DNA from: CAYXXZ01 sp050175615
GTDB taxonomy: Bacteria; Pseudomonadota; Gammaproteobacteria; Pseudomonadales; Porticoccaceae
Length of the DNA stretch: 64,000 nucleotides
Direction of reading: 5' to 3'
NCBI GenBank assembly: GCA_050175615.1
Contig: JBFXIU010000001.1
Coordinates: 1 to 64,000 of the forward strand
Position 1 is the stretch's first letter, and the number at the start of each line of letters is the position of its first letter. This document shows positions 58,073 to 64,000 of the stretch, one piece after another. Under the pieces are notes generated by a model. It was not told where the DNA came from, did no database searches, and saw only the letters and a program-made list of their open reading frames with translations. A program made the translations under genes and the position numbers.

Positions 58073-58863
58073 ACGCTCCCACCATACTGAAAAACATTAT
58101 CGCCAGAAAATTTGCTGAAGTGGCAGAGCGCTCTGCCGCTGTTCCCGTTGAACAATTGAAAAGCCAGCTCGCCTCCGCCCCTGCGGTGCGCGGTTTTGCC
58201 AGTGCCATAAAGCGCTCCGTCGCCCAGGGGAAGCCAGCGGTTATCGCCGAAGTTAAGAAAGCCTCTCCCAGTAAGGGCGTGATTCGCGATCACTTTGTTC
58301 CCGCAGAGATTGCCGCCAGTTATGAAAAAGGCGGCGCTACCTGCCTGTCGGTATTGACCGATGTGGATTTTTTTCAGGGTGCCGACCCCTACCTGGCGGA
58401 GGCGCGCAATGCCTGTTCTCTGCCGGTGTTGCGCAAGGACTTTACCGTTGATCCCTATCAGGTTTACGAAGCCAGGGTGCTGGGCGCCGACTGTATTTTG
58501 CTGATTGTGGCGGCATTGGATCAGCCAGCGCTGGTTGAACTCCACGATCTTGCCCTGGAGTTGGGGATGGACGTATTGGTGGAAGTTCACGACGGTGACG
58601 AGCTGGAAAGGGCATTGCAATTATCCACACCCTTGGTGGGCATCAACAATCGCGACCTCCATACCTTCAGCACCACACTGGAAACCACTTTTTCACTTCT
58701 GGGAAAAATTCCCGAGAACAGGATAGTGATTACTGAAAGTGGTATTCACAGCCGTGACGATGTCCAGGCCATGGTCGCTAAAAATGTCCTCGGATTTTTG
58801 GTGGGGGAAGCCTTTATGCGTGCCGAAGAACCCGGAGAGCAGCTGGCCAGGCTTTTCTTTTAG
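58069..58863 (+). CDS. trpC: Indole-3-glycerol-phosphate synthase TrpC
   Basis: A 264-residue monofunctional TIM barrel that closes carboxyphenylaminodeoxyribulose phosphate to indole-glycerol phosphate. IAEVKKASPSKGVIR, LSVLTDVDFFQG, LRKDFTVDPYQ, GINNRDL and ITESGI hold the catalytic Lys, Glu and Asn residues. The start is TTG 58069, overlapping the trpD stop, with GGGAG 8 bases upstream. No TrpF fusion is present; trpF and trpAB are elsewhere. Confidence 0.96.
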   Translation: MNAPTILKNIIARKFAEVAERSAAVPVEQLKSQLASAPAVRGFASAIKRSVAQGKPAVIAEVKKASPSKGVIRDHFVPAEIAASYEKGGATCLSVLTDVDFFQGADPYLAEARNACSLPVLRKDFTVDPYQVYEARVLGADCILLIVAALDQPALVELHDLALELGMDVLVEVHDGDELERALQLSTPLVGINNRDLHTFSTTLETTFSLLGKIPENRIVITESGIHSRDDVQAMVAKNVLGFLVGEAFMRAEEPGEQLARLFF

Positions 58864-58892
58864 TGTTTGGCGGTCAGTGATTCCGCTGTGTT

Positions 58893-59525
58893 TTAGCGGG
58901 TACCGTAGACCACCATGGTTTTGCCGTGAACACTGACCAGGCCTTGATCTTCCAGGGTTTTGAGAACCCTGCCCACCATTTCCCGCGAGCAGCCGACGAT
59001 GCGGCCGATTTCCTGGCGGGTGATTTTTATCTGCATGCCGTCCGGGTGGGTCATGGCATCCGGCTCGTTGCACAGCTCCAGCAGCGTCCGCGCCACGCGG
59101 CCAGTGACATCGAGAAAGGCCAGGTCGCCAACTTTGCGGGTGGTGTCGCGAAGGCGATTGGCCATCTGGCGGGCGACAGCGAAGAGCACATCGGTATTGG
59201 TTTCGGTAAATTCGAGAAATTTTGCATAGCTGATTTCGCCGACATCGCATTCGGTTTTGGCGCGAATCCAGGCGCTGCGATCTTCATGGCCAAATAGCCC
59301 CATCTCGCCGAAAAAATCTCCAGGGTTGAGATAGGCGACAATCATTTCCCTGCCGTCGTCGTCTTCGATCAAGACGGTTACGGAACCTTTGATGATGTAA
59401 TAAAGAGTGTCGCCGGTATCACCGGCATAAATTAATGTGCTTTTTGCCGGGTAGCGACGGCGGTGGCAATGACTGAGAAAGTTCTCAACATTGGGAATAT
59501 GGGGTGTTAGTGGTGTCAGTGCCAA
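58893..59525 (-). CDS. crp: cAMP receptor protein, Vfr-like Crp
   Basis: A 210-residue Crp/Fnr-family regulator very close to Pseudomonas Vfr. The cAMP-binding barrel has YYIIKGSVTVLIEDDDGREMIVAYLNPGDFFGEMGLF and RSAW, with cAMP-contacting Arg and Ser. The long C-helix holds QMANRLRDTTRKVGDLAFLDV, and the helix-turn-helix is ITRQEIGRIVGCSREMVGRVLKTLEDQGL. The frame is open to 59786, but the family N-terminus is matched by TTG 59525 (LALTPLTPHIP), which has AGGAG 8 bases upstream. It is divergent from the OsmC-family gene and converges on trpC. Confidence 0.95.
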   Translation of the reverse strand: MALTPLTPHIPNVENFLSHCHRRRYPAKSTLIYAGDTGDTLYYIIKGSVTVLIEDDDGREMIVAYLNPGDFFGEMGLFGHEDRSAWIRAKTECDVGEISYAKFLEFTETNTDVLFAVARQMANRLRDTTRKVGDLAFLDVTGRVARTLLELCNEPDAMTHPDGMQIKITRQEIGRIVGCSREMVGRVLKTLEDQGLVSVHGKTMVVYGTR

Positions 59526-59693
59526 GGGCTTCTCTCCTGTTTCACCTTGAACAAGGAAGTCTGTATCATAGCCTTCCGTTCGGTATTGACCTGTCGACGG
59601 GCAAGTTAGCCGCACGGGGTCAGAAAAATCAAGTAACAGGCTCACATTACTCAGAGTCTGTTGGAAATTCAAATGGCAGCAAGTGAAGGGTTT

Positions 59694-60122
59694 ATGAAAG
59701 CAACAGTCAAGTGGGTTGATGGTGCGATGTTTGTCGCTGAATCTGGCAGCGGGCACGCCCTGGTCATGGACGGCCCCCCTGATCATGGCGGACGCAATCT
59801 CGGGCCAAGGCCCATGGAAATGTTGCTTCTCGGCGTCGGTGGTTGTTCAAGTTTCGATGTGGTCGATATTCTCAAGAAAAGCCGCCAGTCAGTCACTGGC
59901 TGTGAAACCCGCCTTGAGGCGGAAAGAGCAGACGCTGTTCCTGCGGTCTTTACTAAAATCCATATCCATTTCCGGGTCAGCGGTAACAGTCTCAAGGACA
60001 ATATTGTCAAACGTGCTGTAGCCATGTCTGCGGAAAAATACTGCTCTGCCTCGATTATGCTGGGCAATGCCGGTGTCGAAATAACCCATTCCTACGAAAT
60101 CGTTGCCGCTTCGCAAGAGTGA
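59694..60122 (+). CDS. OsmC/YhfA-family protein
   Basis: A 142-residue OsmC-fold protein closest to the YhfA subgroup. It starts MKATVKWVDGAMFVAESGSGHALVMDGP, continues PRPMEMLLLGVGGCSSFDVVDILKKSRQ with one conserved Cys, and has a second at EKYCSASIML. OsmC proteins reduce organic peroxides, though the YhfA group is not well studied. ATG 59694 fits the family; in-frame starts 59673 and 59661 add unrelated residues. It is divergent from crp, sharing a 168-base control region, an arrangement common in relatives. Confidence 0.9.
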   Translation: MKATVKWVDGAMFVAESGSGHALVMDGPPDHGGRNLGPRPMEMLLLGVGGCSSFDVVDILKKSRQSVTGCETRLEAERADAVPAVFTKIHIHFRVSGNSLKDNIVKRAVAMSAEKYCSASIMLGNAGVEITHSYEIVAASQE

Positions 60123-60152
60123 GTGGTCTCTGCGCAATCAATAGGGATGCCC

Positions 60153-60401
60153 TTAACCCGGAAGTTGCACCAGTTGGCTGAATTTTCGCGCCGAGATCGT
60201 TCGATTTGAGCGTGCTCCTGAGCGTAAACGCTGCCATAGCAACGTCGGAGCGAGCATGTGCGCTCAAATCGGGCGAGATCAAGTGAAAAACAGGCAAACA
60301 TAGCCGGTAGTAAACTGACACCGAACTGCAATGACGTTTACGTCTGTTATACCCGCGCAAAACTCAGATTTCAGCCTGTACTGGTGCAATTTCCGGGTTA
60401 A
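60153..60401. mobile_element. MITE-like element with 22-bp terminal inverted repeats
   Basis: The 22 bases at 60153-60174 (starting TTAACCCGGAAGTTGCACC) return as reverse complement at 60380-60401 with one mismatch. The two ends begin and end with TTAA, so the element would be 249 bp. Inside, CGATTTGAGCG (60202-60212) pairs perfectly with CGCTCAAATCG (60261-60271). No transposase frame fits. A 101-codon minus-strand frame crosses the element and the osmC end, but it has no ribosome site. The layout is that of a non-autonomous transposon relying on an IS with the same ends elsewhere. Confidence 0.68.
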
Positions 60402-60436
60402 ATGTATATGGCCTGATGGCCTGGTGTGGGGAAGGC

Positions 60437-60464
60437 AAAAAAAGGAGCCATAAAGGCTCCAAAA
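60437..60464 (-). terminator. Rho-independent terminator of the 28-residue peptide gene
   Basis: GGAGCC (60444-60449) and GGCTCC (60455-60460) pair around ATAAA. On the minus strand the stem is followed by seven T, so it ends transcripts coming from the small gene at 60504-60590. The same stem and loop occur again at 60733-60749. Confidence 0.88.
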
Positions 60465-60503
60465 TTTCCAGGGGGGTTAGGAAAGCGGTGATCTGTTGCC
60501 TGA

Positions 60504-60590
60504 TTACGGTTTTGCGCGCTCTTTCAGGAAGTACAGAGTTGTCAGCAACATGACGGCCAATGCCACATCAATAAGTACGGTGATAATCAT
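60504..60590 (-). CDS. Predicted 28-residue single-span membrane peptide
   Basis: The frame ATG (60590) to TAA encodes a peptide with a single hydrophobic helix (IITVLIDVALAVMLLTTLYFL) and a short basic tail ending KERAKP, the layout of a tail-in membrane microprotein. A dedicated terminator lies 40 bases after the stop, so a short monocistronic mRNA is likely. The ribosome site is weak (AGGCAG 7 bases upstream). It is not recognised as a known microprotein. It might belong to a membrane complex, as CydX or KdpF do. Confidence 0.6.
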   Translation of the reverse strand: MIITVLIDVALAVMLLTTLYFLKERAKP

Positions 60591-60724
60591 GTCTGCTGCC
60601 TGAAGCGAGAAGTGCTGCCAGATTAATCTGCACACGCAGCTATGTTAAATGTATTATTTTTATCAAAAGCATAACCGGAAATAATGAGTTTGCGCTTATT
60701 TGGCGGTGCCCATAAATAACAGGC

Positions 60725-60750
60725 AAAAAAAAGGAGCCATAAAGGCTCCA
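60725..60750 (-). terminator. Second copy of the same terminator hairpin (minus strand)
   Basis: GGAGCC (60733-60738), ATAAA, GGCTCC (60744-60749) and a run of eight A on the plus side give a strong minus-strand terminator. A transcript ending here would start within the next 120 bases, before the LysR gene. Only a 19-codon frame (60771-60830) is there, so a small RNA or leader transcript is possible. The bases after both copies also agree (AGG..GGGTTA). Confidence 0.82.
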
Positions 60751-60896
60751 AAAATTTTATTACAGGAGGGTTAAAACCTTTGAGAGGCTGCCGGTGCAGC
60801 AGTTGGCAACCGCTCTAAACTTGTGTCCATCATAACGCCATCAAAAAATAACAAAAATGTATTATTATCATGCCTGATATGATTTGGGGTTATGGT

Positions 60897-61868
60897 ATGG
60901 CGGTCAATACACTTGCCAAGATAGATTTAAACCTGCTTGTCGCTCTAGAGGTTTTGCTGGAAGAGCGCAATGTGACTCGAGCCTCGGAACGGCTGTTCAT
61001 CACTCAGCCAGCCATGAGCAAGACCTTGCAGCGGTTGCGGATGCTTTTCGACGACGAGCTGTTTATTCGCAGTGGCCGAGCGCTGGTGCCGACGGCGCGC
61101 GCTCTGGAGCTACAGGCAAGATTGCCGCAGTTGCTGGTGAATATCGAGGATGTGATTGGCGGCAAAACGTTTGATCCCCTGGAGGATGAAGGCGCAGCCC
61201 ATCTGGCGACGCCGGAATTTGTCGCGGTGCAGCTGGCTCCCATTCTGACCTGGGAGATGGCGGTGGATGCGCCCAATTTCACCCTCGCCATCTCAAACAA
61301 ACTGGAAGGCTACCAGCAGAGCCTGAGGGAGGGCGATCTGGATTTTGTTCTGGCGGTGGATACAAAGCTCCCCGATGAGTTTGTCGCCACCCCGGTAGGC
61401 GGCTTTGCGCCAGCGGTGTGGATGCGCAAGGGGCATCCACTGGCGGCAGAGGAGCTGACCCTGAAATCCATGCTCGCCTATCCCTTTATTCAGTATTTTC
61501 TCCTTCAGGCCGCGGATCGGCTGGCGCCGACAACCGAGGCGCGGTTTGACAAAACCATCGCAGAGCAAGGGTTGAAGCGGCGAAAAATTCTAGTGACAGA
61601 TCAGTTGATGACGGCGCTTTATGCTCTGCAGAACAGTGATTGTTTGATGCTCAGTACGGCTCACGACCTCAAGCTGGAAGCCAGTATGTTTGAAATCGTG
61701 CGCAAGCCCTATCCCGAGGAGATCGCTCACGACAGCTATATCCCTATTTCTCTTTTCCAGCACCGAAGAACCCTGCAGTCCTCCATGCATCGCTGGTTGC
61801 GGGAACGCCTGCTTTCGGCTGTGGATGAGGTTCGGGTTACCCGCATGGAGGGCGATTTTAGCCCTTAA
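60897..61868 (+). CDS. LysR-family transcriptional regulator
   Basis: A 323-residue LysR protein, LeuO/NodD-like in its N-terminal style: KIDLNLLVALEVLLEERNVTRASERLFITQPAMSKTLQRLRMLFDDELFIRSGRALVPTARA. The HTH is around residues 20-40, followed by the linker helix and the PBP2-type effector domain. ATG 60897 has GGGG 7 bases upstream and gives the usual short N-terminus; ATG 60870 is an alternative. No divergent target gene is close; the two small minus-strand transcription units lie upstream. The effector is unknown. It converges on coq7. Confidence 0.92.
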   Translation: MAVNTLAKIDLNLLVALEVLLEERNVTRASERLFITQPAMSKTLQRLRMLFDDELFIRSGRALVPTARALELQARLPQLLVNIEDVIGGKTFDPLEDEGAAHLATPEFVAVQLAPILTWEMAVDAPNFTLAISNKLEGYQQSLREGDLDFVLAVDTKLPDEFVATPVGGFAPAVWMRKGHPLAAEELTLKSMLAYPFIQYFLLQAADRLAPTTEARFDKTIAEQGLKRRKILVTDQLMTALYALQNSDCLMLSTAHDLKLEASMFEIVRKPYPEEIAHDSYIPISLFQHRRTLQSSMHRWLRERLLSAVDEVRVTRMEGDFSP

Positions 61869-61888
61869 CCGGGTTGTGCAGAGGCTCC

Positions 61889-62533
61889 TTAAATTTTATA
61901 GCTGGTTGCGGTCATGGCTTTGGACACCAGAGACATCAAGCCCTTCACTGGCGAGGGAAACGCCAGGCCGCCATTGGCAAGCGCCGTCTCTGCATGCCTG
62001 GCTTCATCTTCAAGCATTTTGGTGACTACCGCCCGGCTTTTACTGTCCTTTTCCGGCAGTTCTGCCAGGTGATTTGACAGATGGTTGCAGACCAGTTGTT
62101 CGGTGGCGGCGACAAAGCCTAGGCTCAAGCGGTCATGAACAAGGCCTGCTCCCGCGCCTATGCCAAAGGAAAGGCCGTACCACAGGGGGTTGAGAACACT
62201 GGTATGGCTGCCGAGTTCTTTGATGCGGGCTTCACACCAGGCGAGGTGATCCACTTCCTCGGCGGCGGCCTTTTCCATTTCTCGGCGCACCGAGGGCAGT
62301 TTTGCTGTCAATGCCTGACCCTGGTAGAGCGCCTGGGCACAGACTTCGCCGCTGTGGTTGACACGCATCAACCCGGCTGCGTGGTTTTTTTCCTCTGTAG
62401 TCAGCAAAGAGTCGTCACCGGACACTGCTGGCGTACGCCGCTGGGCACTGTTGGCATTGTTTGTCAGGGTGCGCAGGGCGCGGTCTGCACCGCTGATAAG
62501 TTTGTCGAGAGGGGAAAAATTTCGGGTTGTCAT
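61889..62533 (-). CDS. coq7: 2-polyprenyl-3-methyl-6-methoxy-1,4-benzoquinol hydroxylase Coq7
   Basis: A 214-residue di-iron hydroxylase of ubiquinone synthesis. The iron ligands are in RVNHSGEVCAQALYQGQ, EEVDHLAWCE, VAATEQLVCNHL and EDEARHAETA. The C-terminal GLMSLVSKAMTATSYKI completes the family pattern. An oxygen-dependent step in quinone synthesis indicates aerobic growth. It is divergent from the AAA ATPase gene with 122 bases between starts. Confidence 0.96.
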   Translation of the reverse strand: MTTRNFSPLDKLISGADRALRTLTNNANSAQRRTPAVSGDDSLLTTEEKNHAAGLMRVNHSGEVCAQALYQGQALTAKLPSVRREMEKAAAEEVDHLAWCEARIKELGSHTSVLNPLWYGLSFGIGAGAGLVHDRLSLGFVAATEQLVCNHLSNHLAELPEKDSKSRAVVTKMLEDEARHAETALANGGLAFPSPVKGLMSLVSKAMTATSYKI

Positions 62534-62655
62534 TTTGGCGTATCAAGGGTGTTTTGGAATTAGGATTGTAGCTAAACTTGAATCCCGGTCAAAGGTAAAC
62601 GGCGGCCACCGTCTTCAGCCACGCATTTAAATGATCAGTTTTGAGAGGAAAAATC

Positions 62656-64000
62656 ATGCAGGACGCTCGCGACCTTGGGGTCATTATCTCTGCTCAGGCG
62701 CCTCTAATTGTCGTTGAAACCCACGATGAAAAATCCGCCCTCGAATTATTGCAGAGGGTTGCCCGTGACCAGCAAAAAGCCCTGCTGCGCTGGACTGTCA
62801 CCGACGGCCTCAAGGCGTCCCACTTTGGTCTGCAGTTGGAACAGGATGGCGAATTCGCCGATCCGGAGCAAGTTTTGCGGCACATCAGAGACCGGGCTCC
62901 GCCGGGCATTTATATGCTCTGTGATTTTCACCCCTGGATTGAAGACCAGCCCAGGACGGTGCGCCTCCTCAAAGACATTGCCCTGAAACATGATCAGGGT
63001 TCGGTGACCCTGGTGCTGGTCAGTCACCAGTTGAGCTTGCCGCCGGAGCTTTCCCGGCTCGCGGCAAAATTCAGTTTGTCGCTGGCGACTAACGGGGAAA
63101 TTCTCGCCATCGTCAAGGAGGAGGCCAGACTGTGGGCGGCGAAAAATAATGGTAACAAGGTGCGCACCGACAGCAATGCTATCAGCCGCCTCGCGGCAAC
63201 ACTTCGAGGCTTGAATTCCGGCGAAGTGCGGCGCCTGGTGAGAACGGCAATCTATGATGACGGCGCCATCACTGACAGTGATATCCCTGAAATCAACACG
63301 GCCAAATTTCGCCTTATGGATATGGAGGGGGTTCTCACTTACAGCTACGAAGTAGAAGACTTCAACAGTGTCGGAGGTATGGAAAATTTAAAAGGCTGGC
63401 TGAATCTGCGCAAGGGTGCGTTCCTGGATACCGACAGTAGCATTGCCGTGGACAGGCCAAAAGGCGTGCTGCTGCTCGGTGTCCAGGGTGGTGGTAAAAG
63501 CCTTGCCGCCAAGGCGGTGGCGGGATTGTGGGGTTTGCCGATGCTGCGGCTGGATGTGGGCGCTCTTTACAACAAATTCTATGGCGAAACCGAGCGCAAT
63601 CTCCGTGAAGCCCTGCAGCTCGCTGATCAGATGTCTCCCTGCGTGCTCTGGGTCGACGAGATCGAAAAAGCCATCAGCAGTGGCGATAACGACGGCGGTG
63701 TGTCCCAGCGGGTACTGGGAACCTTGCTCACCTGGATGCAGGAACGCAAAACCTCGGTGTTTATGGTCGCCACTGCCAATGATATATCCCGCCTTCCGGC
63801 GGAGTTGTTAAGAAAAGGCCGCTTTGATGAAATTTTCTTTGTCGATCTGCCGGATGCCGATGTGCGCAAGGATATTTTTGCCATCCATCTCGCCAGACGT
63901 GATTTCGATGCCTCTCGCTTCGACCTTGAGGCGCTGGCCGCCGCGAGTGAGGGTTTCAGCGGCGCGGAAATAGAGCAGGCAGTGGTGGCGTCGCTATATA
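62656..64000 (+). CDS. AAA ATPase, Ycf46-like (partial, 3' end outside window)
   Basis: An open frame of 448 codons starts at ATG 62656 (AGAGGAA 6 bases upstream) and runs off the window without a stop. The first 240 residues are a degenerate N-terminal region (LIVVETHDEKSALELLQ, YMLCDFHPWIED). The AAA domain follows, with Walker A GVQGGGKS (about residue 275), Walker B CVLWVDEIEKA, sensor ATANDISRLP and arginine finger region RKGRFDEIFFVDLPD. This is the Ycf46/COG0464 type of about 500 residues, so some 50 residues are missing. Its substrate is unknown. Confidence 0.9.
   Translation, partial: MQDARDLGVIISAQAPLIVVETHDEKSALELLQRVARDQQKALLRWTVTDGLKASHFGLQLEQDGEFADPEQVLRHIRDRAPPGIYMLCDFHPWIEDQPRTVRLLKDIALKHDQGSVTLVLVSHQLSLPPELSRLAAKFSLSLATNGEILAIVKEEARLWAAKNNGNKVRTDSNAISRLAATLRGLNSGEVRRLVRTAIYDDGAITDSDIPEINTAKFRLMDMEGVLTYSYEVEDFNSVGGMENLKGWLNLRKGAFLDTDSSIAVDRPKGVLLLGVQGGGKSLAAKAVAGLWGLPMLRLDVGALYNKFYGETERNLREALQLADQMSPCVLWVDEIEKAISSGDNDGGVSQRVLGTLLTWMQERKTSVFMVATANDISRLPAELLRKGRFDEIFFVDLPDADVRKDIFAIHLARRDFDASRFDLEALAAASEGFSGAEIEQAVVASLY

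Noticed and set aside
59600..59693. Crp binding site between crp and the osmC-type gene
   Set aside because: A TGTGA half-site can be read on the minus strand near 59643, but the second half is poor.
60055..60360. 101-codon minus-strand frame across the osmC end and the MITE
   Set aside because: It has no ribosome site, an Arg/Ser-rich composition, and is explained by the inverted-repeat element.
60771..60830. 19-codon minus-strand frame before the second terminator
   Set aside because: No ribosome site and no membrane or other pattern; a non-coding transcript is the simpler view.
1..64000. tRNA genes, rRNA, CRISPR arrays, prophage or complete insertion sequences
   Set aside because: No cloverleaf with a T-loop motif, no regularly spaced repeats, and no integrase, transposase or phage structural gene were seen.

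Overview
The window reads as chromosomal DNA of a free-living, probably marine, Gram-negative gammaproteobacterium. The gene content and order resemble the Pseudomonadales/Cellvibrionales side of the class. Pointers are nudF-DUF1249-cpdA-yqiA-parE, waaA facing tolC, an OprI-like lipoprotein facing an L,D-transpeptidase, and trpE-trpG-trpD-trpC followed by a Vfr-like crp, an osmC-type gene and coq7. The taxonomic placement is inference from gene order and protein similarity remembered from these families; no search was run. No rRNA, tRNA, CRISPR array or complete insertion sequence was found.

Layout. 1-4.9 kb: lipopolysaccharide genes (end of an O-antigen ligase, a GT4-type transferase, an ELM1-like protein, a GT25 transferase, hldE). 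5-14 kb: OprI-like lipoprotein and its likely L,D-transpeptidase, a group of oxidoreductases, a YajD nuclease, the cbpA-cbpM chaperone pair, and a substrate-binding-domain diguanylate cyclase. 14-23.6 kb: waaA, tolC, nudF, DUF1249, cpdA, yqiA, parE, a zinc-binding DgcZ-like cyclase, mtfA. 23.7-26.2 kb: a small accessory patch with a yefM-yoeB toxin-antitoxin pair and its operator, a facing pair of related hairpin elements, and a GFA-type zinc protein.

26.2-43.8 kb is the most unusual part: sixteen consecutive minus-strand genes. Read in the direction of transcription they are an Mrp-like cation/proton antiporter with a rearranged MrpA and three large NuoL/N-like subunits, a tandem universal stress protein, a P-type cation ATPase, a CPA2 antiporter, a ferric-reductase-like flavocytochrome, a periplasmic cytochrome b5-like protein, a DmsE/MtrA-type decaheme cytochrome and an MtrB-type porin. 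The last four could carry electrons from cytoplasmic NAD(P)H to the cell exterior. They are packed with ion transporters with gaps of at most 14 bases from the stress-protein gene onward.

43.8-46.6 kb: a Rap1a/Tai-like secreted protein and a two-component system. 46.6-54 kb: a cobalamin-riboswitch-controlled B12 uptake operon (btuB, a PP-loop ATPase, a leaderless cobalamin-binding protein, cobO, btuC, btuD, btuF). 54-60.1 kb: rpe, a trp leader peptide with attenuator, trpEGDC, Vfr-like crp and an OsmC-family gene. 60.1-60.9 kb: a 249-bp MITE-like element, a 28-residue membrane peptide gene and two near-identical terminators. 60.9-64 kb: a LysR regulator, coq7, and an AAA ATPase cut by the window end.
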